Position numbers and translations under genes: made by a program. Positions 14,455 through 22,537 of a DNA stretch of 38,189 nt are shown here, one piece after another. Position 1 is the first letter of the stretch. Each line of letters starts with the position of its first letter. The stretch comes from Slackia sp. (GTDB lineage Bacteria; Actinomycetota; Coriobacteriia; Coriobacteriales; Eggerthellaceae), in the NCBI GenBank assembly GCA_030527325.1, contig JAUNBA010000011.1, forward strand, positions 1 through 38,189. Direction: 5' to 3'. Below the pieces are notes generated by a model, which was given only the letters and a program-made list of their open reading frames with translations, made no database searches and was not told the DNA's origin.

Positions 14455-14922
14455 ATGTCTTGCGATCACACGAAGCCCGTTGTGGGCATCATCATGGGAA
14501 GCGAAAGCGATATGCCGGCCATGGAGCCGTGCATGAAGCAGCTCGATGAGTTCGGCGTTCCCTACGAGGTGAAGGTCGCTTCTGCGCACCGCAAGCCGCT
14601 CGAGGTGCACGCATGGGCCGAATCGGCGGAGGAGCGCGGCATGCGCGTCATCATCGCCGCCGCTGGAAAAGCGGCTCATCTGGGCGGCGTGGTGGCCGCC
14701 TATACGCCGCTGCCCGTCATCGCCGTTCCTATGAAGACGAGCGATCTGGGCGGTTTGGATTCGCTTCTGTCCATGGTGCAGATGCCTTCCGGCGTGCCCG
14801 TTGCCTGCGTGGCGATCAACGGCGCCAAGAACGCCGCCGTTTTGGCCGTTCAGATGCTGGGCACGGGCTGCGAGACCGCGCGTCAGAAGATCAAGGATTT
14901 CAAGGCGGCCATGGCCGAATAG
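14455..14922 (+). CDS. purE: N5-carboxyaminoimidazole ribonucleotide mutase (PurE class I)
   Basis: PurE converts N5-CAIR to CAIR in de novo purine synthesis. The 155-residue protein starts 5 nt after AAGGAGG. The family motifs are present: GIIMGSESDMPAM (nucleotide loop), VASAHRKP (with the catalytic-region histidine), AAAGKAAHLGGVVAAYT and VPVACVAINGAKNAA. The lysine in AGKAAHL, where many PurE proteins have AGGAAHL, is a small variation. The gene appears monocistronic, with a hairpin at 14967-14999 shared with the convergent regulator. No purK is seen nearby, so the bicarbonate-fixing partner must lie elsewhere. Confidence 0.95.
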   Translation: MSCDHTKPVVGIIMGSESDMPAMEPCMKQLDEFGVPYEVKVASAHRKPLEVHAWAESAEERGMRVIIAAAGKAAHLGGVVAAYTPLPVIAVPMKTSDLGGLDSLLSMVQMPSGVPVACVAINGAKNAAVLAVQMLGTGCETARQKIKDFKAAMAE

Positions 14923-14966
14923 CGTCGTGCGCGCACGGTTTTGCCGTGCACGTATAGACCGCAGCA

Positions 14967-14999
14967 GACGGGCCTTCGGGGTTGCACCGAAGGCCCGTC
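14967..14999. terminator. Hairpin between convergent purE and LuxR genes
   Basis: GACGGGCCTTCGG (14967-14979) pairs perfectly with CCGAAGGCCCGTC (14987-14999) around a 7-nt loop. No T-run follows on either strand, but its position midway between two convergent stops makes it the likely bidirectional 3' border. Confidence 0.65.
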
Positions 15000-15004
15000 G
15001 TGCG

Positions 15005-16546
15005 TCAGGGCTGTTTAAGCCCGCGCGGGTCGAATGAATCGACGAGGTCGGCGAGCTCCTGCTTGCGATGCACGTCGAGCTTCGCGTAGATGCGCTTACT
15101 GTGCGTTCTTACGGTGTTTTCCGAGATGGCGAGCAGTTCTGCGATGCGGGCGACGGTGGTTCCGCGCGCCAGATACTCCATGATTTCGGCCTCCCTGTCC
15201 GACAAGCCGTAGTGGTGCTTCACAAGGGCGCATTGCTTGGAGATGCGGTCGTAGATTTCGGGTCGCTTGCGTGCGACGCCGTGCGCCATGCCCGCGCTCG
15301 GCCTGCGGCGTTTCGCAGGCGTCGCCGCCGAGGGGATGAGCTCGATACGCTCGGCGCGCGCCCTATTGGGCGAAAGCGCCTGCTTGAACCCTCCCTGCCC
15401 GATGAAATAGACCAGCGCAAGCAGATACACGGAGAACAGGGCTATCGAGGTCAGAGGGGCCAAGCCCGACGGTGCGATGGTTCCCGCGAATATTCCGATG
15501 AGATAGCCTGCATCGTGGAGCATATAGACGATTCCCCCGAAAAAGCCGTAGATGAATACGGGGTTGATGCCTCGTTCGCGCGAAGCCTGGGCGCACTGGA
15601 TCATCATGAGGATCAGCGCGCAATCGTAGAGCGCGTAGAGGGCGCCTGCGAAAGGCGCCACGTAGGAGCTCCCGAAAAAAGGAAGCAGAAGGAAAGCGGT
15701 GATGACGAAGGGGAAAAGCACGCGAAACGCCGACGAGACGTTGATCTTCAGCGATTTTTTATGCCATGTGGCGGCGAATCCGATGCCGGCGACGAGCATG
15801 CTTGCCATCGAAAGGAGGTTTACCGTTTCTCCTATCTTGGGGGTTTCGACCGCTATTGCCCGTACGACGCCGCACGAGAGGGCGAAGGCCCCTATGCAAA
15901 ACGCGCTGCGCCAGTAATCCTTGATCGCTTGCAGGTAGATGGTCGGATGTTCGCGTGGAAGGTCTTCGAACATAGGCTGATCGAGGTCGGTCGTACGGCT
16001 TGCCACGAGAATGGACAGGGCGAACAGCGGCATGAAGACGGACGGTATGAGAAACGCTGTGACGGCGGCGGGTATCAGGTAGAGCGCGAAATAGATCACG
16101 GGCGCGAATGCGCAGGCCAAAATGAGGTCCCGATTGCCGACGGCCGGTTTTTGCGAGGCGAAAAGACGTTGCCAGGCCATGTAGAACCCCGCCGATCCGA
16201 ATCCGATGAGCGCTCCGCCCGCGATAGCGAGGTCGAGCGCGACCGCCCGAAGGTAGACCGCGGCGATAAGGCAGCACCATCCCAGAAAATACGGCGCCCC
16301 TGCCGCCCAGACGAGGAATTTGCGCGTGGGCCCTGGAAAGAAGTAGGCGCCGAGGGTGCTTGCGAAATAGCTCGCAGCGAATACGAGCGATTGCGACAGA
16401 AAGAACGCTACGGTGAAAGAGCCCGTTTGGATCTCCATGGGCAGGAAGGGGAAGACGCCTCCCCATACGGCCGTTGCGTTCACGGCCAGGAAGAGCGCGT
16501 AACCGAGGCTACGCGTGTTGGGCATATAGCGGGCAAGCGTGCGCAT
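15005..16546 (-). CDS. Polytopic membrane protein with C-terminal LuxR helix-turn-helix
   Basis: This 513-residue regulator starts at ATG 16546, with AAGGAGG 11 nt upstream. A 30-codon extension to 16636 is possible but uses rare codons (AGA, TCA, ATA). About twelve membrane helices (residues 10 to about 395) are followed by a basic linker. The final 65 residues are a LuxR/GerE-type DNA-binding domain, LSDREAEIMEYLARG...SENTVRTHSKRIYAKL. This one-protein sensor design is expanded in Eggerthellaceae, usually beside respiratory reductase operons. Here it is divergent from the dms-like operon and is the obvious candidate regulator. The ligand probably binds in the membrane domain but cannot be inferred. 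Confidence 0.88.
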   Translation of the reverse strand: MRTLARYMPNTRSLGYALFLAVNATAVWGGVFPFLPMEIQTGSFTVAFFLSQSLVFAASYFASTLGAYFFPGPTRKFLVWAAGAPYFLGWCCLIAAVYLRAVALDLAIAGGALIGFGSAGFYMAWQRLFASQKPAVGNRDLILACAFAPVIYFALYLIPAAVTAFLIPSVFMPLFALSILVASRTTDLDQPMFEDLPREHPTIYLQAIKDYWRSAFCIGAFALSCGVVRAIAVETPKIGETVNLLSMASMLVAGIGFAATWHKKSLKINVSSAFRVLFPFVITAFLLLPFFGSSYVAPFAGALYALYDCALILMMIQCAQASRERGINPVFIYGFFGGIVYMLHDAGYLIGIFAGTIAPSGLAPLTSIALFSVYLLALVYFIGQGGFKQALSPNRARAERIELIPSAATPAKRRRPSAGMAHGVARKRPEIYDRISKQCALVKHHYGLSDREAEIMEYLARGTTVARIAELLAISENTVRTHSKRIYAKLDVHRKQELADLVDSFDPRGLKQP

Positions 16547-16637
16547 ACGCGTGGCGGCCTCCTTCTGTTTCGATATGCGTGAGAGTCTAGCGCGCTGCGC
16601 TGAGACGGGCTTCGCGCGCCTGCGCTTTTTCATCAAC

Positions 16638-16690
16638 GGGTGACATTTCCCTCGTGAGAACTGCTAAATGACATGTTCTATGTGACACCC
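16638..16690. promoter_or_regulatory. Repeats in the divergent luxR/dms promoter region
   Basis: TGACA occurs at 16641, 16669 and 16683 in the same orientation. The outer copies also form a broken inverted repeat, GGGTGACAT (16638-16646) against ATGTGACACCC (16680-16690). The region lies between the regulator start and the dmsA-like start and is a plausible binding site for the adjacent LuxR protein. CATACT at 16709-16714 is a possible -10 for the dms side. Confidence 0.35.
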
Positions 16691-16795
16691 GCGTACCTGC
16701 GACGAGGGCATACTCGCATGGTGTTTCCGAATGTTCGGCGCGGATCGCGGGTCTTGCCTCCGCTTTCGCGCCGGAACAAGGCAGAAGGGGGAGAT

Positions 16796-19201
16796 ATGTC
16801 TACGAACAATGCGGTAAGCCGCCGCTCGTTTCTGAAGACGACGGGCGCTTTGGGCGCCCTGGCCGTGGCGGCGGGAGGCGCCGCAAGCGCAGACGCCGTT
16901 TTCGGCGATGCGGCCGAGCCTGCGTTCGCCGATTCTCAGGAGACGGTGACGTGGGGCCATTGCGCTATCAATTGTCCGGGTCGCTGCTCGCTGAAATTCC
17001 ATGTGAAAGACGACGAGGTGACGTGGGTCGAAACGTGCACGAGCAAGGACGCCGATTTCGACGAGCCGCAGCCGCGCGCCTGTTTGAGGGGGCGTAGCTA
17101 TCGCCGTTGGCTGGCGGACCCCGATCGCCTGAGTTATCCCATGAAGCGCGTGGGCAAACGCGGAGAGGGCAAGTTCGAGCGCATCAGTTGGGATGAGGCT
17201 ATCCAGACCATCCATGACAAGCTGGGCGGCATCATTGATAAATACGGCAACGAATCCGTCTTGATCCCGTATGCGACGGGTGTCAGCTCGACGACGGCCC
17301 GCTGCCTTCCGCGTCTGATGAATTGCCTTGGCGGCAGTCTGGGAACGTATGGCGACTACAGCGCCATGCAGATGGAAATGGTGACGCCGTACGTGTACGG
17401 CGCCGAGGGATTCTACGGCAGCACGCTGAATGCCGCAGAAGATGCTCGTTTGATCATCGTGTTCGGATCGTCTCCCACTGAGACGCGTCAGGGCGGCGCG
17501 GTGTCGCATTACGACTGGGTTCATCTGCGCGAGAACACCAATGCCGAAATCATTTTCATCGATCCGCGCATGAACGATTCCATCATGGGCCGTTCCGAGT
17601 CTTGGATTCCCATCAATCCCGGCACCGACGCGGCATTGGTCGCCGGCATCGCCCATTATCTGATCGAGAACGGTTTGGTGGACAAGGCCTTCCTCGACAC
17701 GTATGTGGTGGGCTTCGACGAGGACACCATGCCGGAAAGCGCCAAAGGCCAGGCGAAGTCTTACAAGGACTACGTCATGGGCACAGGCTACGACCATGTC
17801 GAGAAGACCCCGCAATGGGCGGCTTCCATCACGGGTATCCCGGTCGACACGATTGAGAAGCTCGCCCACAAAATCGGCACCACGAAGCCGCTGTACGTCG
17901 TGCAGGGGTGGGGTCCGCAGCGCCGCTCGAACGGAGAATTGAACTGCTGGTCCATCATGATGCTTCCGTGCCTCGTCGGCCAGGTTGGTCTGCCTGGGAC
18001 GAGCGACGGCTGCCGCGAGGGGTCCTATACGATATCCCTCAAGAGCATTCCTGCCGGAACCAATCCCGTCAAAGCCTCCATTCCCGTGTTTCTGTATACC
18101 GACGCCATCGATCACGGCGAAGAGATGACGGCCCTCAATTCCGCGGTGACCGGTGCCGATGCGCTGCACTGCAACGTGAAGGCGCTTTTGAACTACGCCG
18201 GCAACTGCCTGACGAATCAGCATGGCAACATCAATCGCACGCACGAGATTCTGGCCGACGAGAGCAAGTGCGAGTTCATTTTGAGCATCGAGACGGTTTT
18301 GACCGATTCATCTCGCTACGCCGACATCCTTCTGCCCGACCTGTTCCGCTTCGAGCAGGTTTCCCAGATAGGAACGGGCGGTGATAACGCTTACATGATT
18401 ACGGGGCAGCCGTGCACGTCTCCTAAGTTCGAGCGCAAGACGCTGTACGAGATGTGCACGATGATCGCGGCATCGTTTGGAAAGGAGCAGGAGTTCACCG
18501 AAGGGAAGACCCAGGAAGACTGGATCAAGGAGCTTTACGAGCAGTCCCGCGCGAAGGACACGGCCCTGCCGTCGTACGACGAGGCCGTCGAGATGGGCGT
18601 GTATGTGCGCAAGAATCCGAAGGGATGCAAGATCGCCCTGGAAAAGTTCCGTACTGACCCCGTCGCCAATCCGCTGTCGACGCCGTCGGGCAAAATCGAG
18701 ATGTATTCCGAGTCGCTGGAGAAGATCTCGCAGACGTGGGAACTCGGCGAAGAAGATTTGATCTCTCCGATTCCCGTGTACACTCCCGGCTTTACCGAGA
18801 CGGATGTTCCGACCGATGAGTTCCCCCTGCGCTGCAGCGGGTTCCATTATCGCGGCAGGCTCCATTCTTCGTGGGGCTCCATCGAATTGCTCAAGGAGGC
18901 CAATCCGCAGGAGCTTTGGATCAATCCCGTCGATGCGCAGGCGCGCGGCATCGAGCAAGGCGACACGGTGGCCGTTAAAAACGCCTTCGGCGAGACGAGG
19001 CTTTTGGCGAAGGTGACGGGGCGTATCGTTCCCGGAACGGTTGCGATGGCTCAGGGCGCATGGCATACGGCGGATATGTACGGCGACAAAGTGGACCACG
19101 GCGGCTGCATCAACACGTTGACGACGAATCGTCCGTCGCCGCTTGCCAAGGGCAACCCTCAGCATAGCAATATCTGCCAGGTCGAAAAGGTCACCGCATA
19201 A
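16796..19201 (+). CDS. Tat-exported molybdopterin oxidoreductase, DmsA-like catalytic subunit
   Basis: This 801-residue protein starts at ATG 16796 behind AAGGGGGAG. A twin-arginine signal (SRRSFLK, residues 8-14) precedes an alanine-rich stretch, so the folded enzyme acts outside the cytoplasmic membrane. A [4Fe-4S] site follows as C56-x3-C60-x3-C64-x31-C96. Mo-bisPGD binding regions include LIIVFGSSPTETRQGG, EIIFIDPRMND and the C-terminal dinucleotide-binding domain. GTYGDYS offers a serine as likely Mo ligand, as in the DMSO reductase class. With dmsB-, dmsC- and torD-like genes directly downstream it forms a quinol-linked terminal reductase. The substrate (S-oxide, N-oxide or another compound) cannot be told; this family is highly expanded in Eggerthellaceae. 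Confidence 0.93.
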   Translation: MSTNNAVSRRSFLKTTGALGALAVAAGGAASADAVFGDAAEPAFADSQETVTWGHCAINCPGRCSLKFHVKDDEVTWVETCTSKDADFDEPQPRACLRGRSYRRWLADPDRLSYPMKRVGKRGEGKFERISWDEAIQTIHDKLGGIIDKYGNESVLIPYATGVSSTTARCLPRLMNCLGGSLGTYGDYSAMQMEMVTPYVYGAEGFYGSTLNAAEDARLIIVFGSSPTETRQGGAVSHYDWVHLRENTNAEIIFIDPRMNDSIMGRSESWIPINPGTDAALVAGIAHYLIENGLVDKAFLDTYVVGFDEDTMPESAKGQAKSYKDYVMGTGYDHVEKTPQWAASITGIPVDTIEKLAHKIGTTKPLYVVQGWGPQRRSNGELNCWSIMMLPCLVGQVGLPGTSDGCREGSYTISLKSIPAGTNPVKASIPVFLYTDAIDHGEEMTALNSAVTGADALHCNVKALLNYAGNCLTNQHGNINRTHEILADESKCEFILSIETVLTDSSRYADILLPDLFRFEQVSQIGTGGDNAYMITGQPCTSPKFERKTLYEMCTMIAASFGKEQEFTEGKTQEDWIKELYEQSRAKDTALPSYDEAVEMGVYVRKNPKGCKIALEKFRTDPVANPLSTPSGKIEMYSESLEKISQTWELGEEDLISPIPVYTPGFTETDVPTDEFPLRCSGFHYRGRLHSSWGSIELLKEANPQELWINPVDAQARGIEQGDTVAVKNAFGETRLLAKVTGRIVPGTVAMAQGAWHTADMYGDKVDHGGCINTLTTNRPSPLAKGNPQHSNICQVEKVTA

Positions 19202-19231
19202 GCGGCCTGCGGTACGAGGAAGGATCGAGAT

Positions 19232-19852
19232 ATGACTCAGTATGCGTTCCACTTCGACGCGACGCGCTGCACCGGCTGCAAGACGTGCGAATTCGCTTGC
19301 AAGGACTACAAGGATCTCGGCTTGGGCGTTGCGTATCGCAAAGTATACGAATGCTCGGGCGGAGAAACGGTGCGCGATGCCGACGGATGCTTCAGGACGA
19401 CGTGCTTCAGCTATCCGGTGTCCGTGTCGTGCAATCATTGCGACGAACCCGCGTGCATGCAGGTGTGTCCGACCGGCGCCATGCATAAAGACGAGGCGAC
19501 GGGGCTGGTGTCGGTCGATGGCGATAAGTGCATCGGTTGCGGATATTGCCACATGGCCTGTCCGTATAATTCCCCGAAAGTCGATCGCGAAAAGGGCCAT
19601 TCGGTCAAGTGCGACGGTTGCGCTGAGCGCGTCGCCGCAGGCGAATCGCCCGTATGCGTGGAATCGTGCCCTGCGCGCGCCCTCGCATTCGGCACCGTCG
19701 AACAGATGGCGGCTTTGGGCGAGCGCGCGAATATCGCGCCGCTGCCGGAGGTTTCGCTGACGACGCCCAATTTGTTCGTGAAGGCGTGCGCCGATGCGAA
19801 GCCATCCGACAGTCGTGCAGGTAAAATCGTGAACCCTTTGGAGGTGCTCTAG
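19232..19852 (+). CDS. DmsB-like four-cluster [4Fe-4S] ferredoxin subunit
   Basis: This 206-residue protein starts at ATG 19232 with AGGAAGGA upstream. Four cysteine groups are visible: CTGCKTCEFAC, CNHCDEPACMQVCP, CIGCGYCHMACP, and a split CDGC...CVESCP. This is the layout of DmsB/NrfC-type electron-transfer subunits that carry four cubane clusters between the quinol anchor and the Mo subunit. It has no export signal of its own and would leave the cell piggy-backed on the Tat-targeted catalytic subunit. It lies 30 bp downstream of the catalytic gene and 1 bp before the anchor gene. Confidence 0.95.
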   Translation: MTQYAFHFDATRCTGCKTCEFACKDYKDLGLGVAYRKVYECSGGETVRDADGCFRTTCFSYPVSVSCNHCDEPACMQVCPTGAMHKDEATGLVSVDGDKCIGCGYCHMACPYNSPKVDREKGHSVKCDGCAERVAAGESPVCVESCPARALAFGTVEQMAALGERANIAPLPEVSLTTPNLFVKACADAKPSDSRAGKIVNPLEVL

Positions 19853-19853
19853 C

Positions 19854-20714
19854 ATGGAAGCCGCTTTGAACGAATTGCCCTTGGCTATTTTCACGACGCT
19901 CGCGCCGCTGGGCGCGGGAGCGTTCGTGGTGCTGGCCGTTGCAGCGTGCTCCCTTAAGCTCGATGGGGACGCGCTCAAGGCCGTCGATCGGTTTTCACTT
20001 ATCCCCGCAGCCCTGGTCCTCGTTGGATTCATCGCATCGTTTTTCCATCTTGCAGCGCCGCTGCATGCGGTGGGCGTGTTTGCGGGCATCGGACATTCGC
20101 CGCTTTCGAACGAGATCGCGGTGGGTGCGGTGTTTTTCGTCGCGATGGCGTTGTATGTGATTTTGGGGTTGGCGGGAAAGCTCACGCCCAAGGTCCGCAG
20201 GCCCTTCGCCGCGGTCGTGGCCGTCTTGGCGCTTGTTTTCGCGGTTTTCACAGGGCTCGCCTACATGATGCCGACCATTCCTTCGTGGAATTCTCCCCTC
20301 GTTCCGATCGAGATGCTGGCTATGGCGCTTTTGGGAGGAACCCCGGTGGGCATGCTTGCGCTATCGCTGGCGGGTGCTCTTGAGAAACGCACGTCGCACA
20401 TGGTGAAATCGCTCGCATTCATGCTTGTCCTCATCGGGTTCGTGGGTTCCGCCGTCGCGCTCGTCGGTCACTTCGATATGCTGGGCGAACTGTGGAGCCC
20501 CGCCGTCGCGGGCGCGACGCTCGCCGACCCCGTGATGCCCTTTATGGTCGCCGCAGCGGTGTGCGCGGTTATCGTCGCGGTTCTTATGGGGGTCGCATGC
20601 TTCGGCAAGAAGAATGCGACGGTTTTTTCGGCGGTCGCATCGTGTGTGGCGTTGGCCGGGGTTTTCCTCGTGCGTTTTTCGTTCTATGCCGTGCAGATGT
20701 CCATCGGTTTGTAG
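19854..20714 (+). CDS. DmsC-like quinol-oxidising membrane anchor
   Basis: This 286-residue integral membrane protein has about eight hydrophobic helices. It starts one base after the DmsB-like stop, with GGAGGTG overlapping that stop as ribosome-binding site. Family landmarks are LPLAIFTTLAPLGAGAF at the N-terminus, FHLAAPLHAVGVFAGIGHSPLSNE and the terminal RFSFYAVQMSIG. It would bind the ferredoxin subunit to the outer face of the membrane and oxidise menaquinol. A hairpin (20725-20756) and the torD-like chaperone gene follow. Confidence 0.9.
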   Translation: MEAALNELPLAIFTTLAPLGAGAFVVLAVAACSLKLDGDALKAVDRFSLIPAALVLVGFIASFFHLAAPLHAVGVFAGIGHSPLSNEIAVGAVFFVAMALYVILGLAGKLTPKVRRPFAAVVAVLALVFAVFTGLAYMMPTIPSWNSPLVPIEMLAMALLGGTPVGMLALSLAGALEKRTSHMVKSLAFMLVLIGFVGSAVALVGHFDMLGELWSPAVAGATLADPVMPFMVAAAVCAVIVAVLMGVACFGKKNATVFSAVASCVALAGVFLVRFSFYAVQMSIGL

Positions 20715-20724
20715 GAATCTTTGC

Positions 20725-20756
20725 AGGGGCGACGCGGCACGCCGTCTCGCCCCTGT
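20725..20756 (+). promoter_or_regulatory. Hairpin between the dmsC- and torD-like genes
   Basis: CAGGGGCGA (20725-20733) pairs with TCGCCCCTG (20748-20756), and the 14-nt interior can pair further. No U-tract follows. It may lower expression of the chaperone relative to the enzyme subunits. Confidence 0.5.
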
Positions 20757-20778
20757 GTGACGAAGCGAAGGGGAAGTG

Positions 20779-21399
20779 ATGTTCGATCGTTACGACGATG
20801 CGGCGTTTTTCGCATCGACGCTGGCTCCCTTTTTCCTGGTCGATCCCGATGACGAAGCGATGGCTCCTGCATTTGATGCCGTTGCCGCGCTCGACGCCGA
20901 TACCGCGGCGCAATCGTGGCCCTTCGTCATCCCCGACGAAGCGGCCCCGTGCCTTCGCGCCATGGTCGCAGGGTGTGGGGATGCCGAGCTCGCTTGGGAA
21001 TACAGGAGGCTTTTCATCGGGCCGAATCCCATGCCCGCCCCGCCCTGGGGGTCGGTGTACACCGACCGGGAGTGCGTGGTGTTCGGGCAGGCGACGCTCG
21101 AACTGCGCGCGTGGATGCGTCGAAACGGGATCGCGCGCCAGGATGACCGCAAGACCCCGGAGGACCATACAGGTTCGCTGCTTCTGCTTGCGTCTTGGAT
21201 CGCCCGCCACAAGCCCGCCATTCTGGGAGAATTTCTCGAACTGCATGTGCTGACGTGGTCGTCTCACATGCTGATTCAGCTCGAGGAGGCCGCGCGACAG
21301 CCCTTTTACGAGGGCCTCGCGCGTTTGACGCGATTGTCCCTCGAGGGTTTAGGGGACGCTTTGGGCGTGCATCCGGAAACGCCTCGTTTCTATCGCTGA
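20779..21399 (+). CDS. TorD/DmsD-family Mo-enzyme maturation chaperone
   Basis: This 206-residue protein starts at ATG 20779, 4 nt after AAGGGGA; a GTG three bases earlier is too close to that site. It has the all-helical TorD/DmsD pattern with the motif EYRRLFIGPNPMPAPPWGSVY followed by the DHTGSLLLLASWI block, corresponding to the conserved ExxRLF...P...S-Y and xDHxxxE-type regions. Such chaperones bind the twin-arginine signal of the partner reductase and hold it until the Mo cofactor is inserted. Its place in the operon points to the DmsA-like protein at 16796 as client. Confidence 0.88.
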   Translation: MFDRYDDAAFFASTLAPFFLVDPDDEAMAPAFDAVAALDADTAAQSWPFVIPDEAAPCLRAMVAGCGDAELAWEYRRLFIGPNPMPAPPWGSVYTDRECVVFGQATLELRAWMRRNGIARQDDRKTPEDHTGSLLLLASWIARHKPAILGEFLELHVLTWSSHMLIQLEEAARQPFYEGLARLTRLSLEGLGDALGVHPETPRFYR

Positions 21400-21400
21400 T

Positions 21401-21444
21401 CTATACGGGAAAGGCCGCGTGCGAGCGCGGCCTTTCCCGTATAG
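21401..21444 (+). terminator. Perfect 19-bp hairpin between torD and the second dmsC-like gene
   Basis: Bases 21401-21419 pair at every position with 21426-21444 around a 6-nt loop (TGCGAG). It starts 2 bp after the torD-like stop. The sequence after it (TGGAGTTTTCG) has only a weak T-run, so it may terminate incompletely and let the downstream anchor gene be expressed at a lower level. Confidence 0.7.
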
Positions 21445-21502
21445 TGGAGTTTTCGATTCCGAAGCGTGCTCGAAATCGCTTCGGACGTTGGGAGGACATG
21501 CG

Positions 21503-22378
21503 ATGCCGCTCGGCTTGGGAACCGCTTTCGAAGAGATGACGCTCGTCTTGTTTACGACGCTTGCCCCATCGGGGGCGATGGCCTGTATTGCGGTGGCGGG
21601 CGTGCTGCTGTTCGTTCGCATGGGGGAGGCGGAGCGGTTGCGCATCGATCGAGCCCTGTGCATTCCCCTGGTGGTGGCTATGGTGGGGTTGGTCGCTTCG
21701 GCAACGCATCTGGGAAGCCCCGCGAACGCGCTGTACGTGTTCGCGGGCGTAGGGCGCTCGCCGTTGTCGAACGAGGTATTCGCTGCCGTTTTGTTTTTGG
21801 CGACGTGCGGCCTGTATTGGCTGTTCTGTTTTACCGAGAGGCCGTACGTGAGGGCGCAACGTATTTGGTGCGCGTTCATCATGTTCTTCGGCGCGGTCTT
21901 CGTATCGGCCATAGCTCGGGCGTACGATGCGCCGACCGTCGCCACGTGGAGTACCCCGTTCGTCCCTGCGAATATCTGGCTTTCGGCATGCGCGGGAGGC
22001 CCTATGCTCGCTCTGCTTGCGCTGCGGTGCGCTCGCGCCGTGTGCTTGCATAGATGGGCCGGAAAGGCGCTGCCTGCGACGGCGGCGTTGTTCCTGGTTG
22101 CGAATGTGGTGTGCCTCATGCTTCAGAACGATGGCTTGACGGGCATATGGAACGGATACGGCGCTGCGTCGGACCTTGTTCCTTGGTACGGCGGCATGAT
22201 CGCGACGTACGCGCTTGCAGGCGCCGCCTCGGTGGTCGTTGTCGCATGGCCTTTGCATAGGAGAGAAGTGCCGAGCGTGTGCAGGGCGGCGATCGCCTGC
22301 GGGCTTTTCTTCTCTGGTCTGTTCGTCGTGCGTTTCGGGTTCTATATGATGCATATGACCTACGGGCTGGGCGTATGA
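21503..22378 (+). CDS. Second DmsC-like membrane anchor (paralogue)
   Basis: This 291-residue protein with about eight membrane helices starts at ATG 21503, 7 nt after GGAGG. It parallels the anchor at 19854 throughout: LVLFTTLAPSGAMACIAV, THLGSPANALYVFAGVGRSPLSNE, and a terminal RFGFYMMHMTYG. The divergence is substantial, so it is an old paralogue and not a recent duplication. It lacks its own catalytic and ferredoxin genes nearby. It could be an alternative anchor for the same enzyme, pair with an orphan reductase elsewhere, or be left from a lost operon. Confidence 0.86.
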   Translation: MPLGLGTAFEEMTLVLFTTLAPSGAMACIAVAGVLLFVRMGEAERLRIDRALCIPLVVAMVGLVASATHLGSPANALYVFAGVGRSPLSNEVFAAVLFLATCGLYWLFCFTERPYVRAQRIWCAFIMFFGAVFVSAIARAYDAPTVATWSTPFVPANIWLSACAGGPMLALLALRCARAVCLHRWAGKALPATAALFLVANVVCLMLQNDGLTGIWNGYGAASDLVPWYGGMIATYALAGAASVVVVAWPLHRREVPSVCRAAIACGLFFSGLFVVRFGFYMMHMTYGLGV

Positions 22379-22496
22379 TGCGCCGTTTCTTCTGGTCAAA
22401 TGCTGTTTATCCTACGTTTTGCAACGCTTTGGGCATCGGATGATTACGGAAGCCCCTCGTTTTACGATTACTGATTTGTGTCCGGCGGCACGGGGG

Positions 22497-22502
22497 TATA
22501 CT
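22497..22502 (+). promoter_or_regulatory. Candidate -10 of the nhaC-type gene
   Basis: TATACT lies 35 bp before the start codon in the context GGTATACTTTGCC, closely matching the purE promoter. TTTGTG about 17 bp upstream is a weak -35. Confidence 0.45.
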
Positions 22503-22537
22503 TTGCCTTCGTCGTAAAGGACTACGAGGGGAAGATC

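Noticed and set aside
18308..20251. 647-codon minus-strand frame opposite the dms-like genes
   Set aside because: It is antisense to three genes with unmistakable Fe-S and Mo-cofactor motifs.
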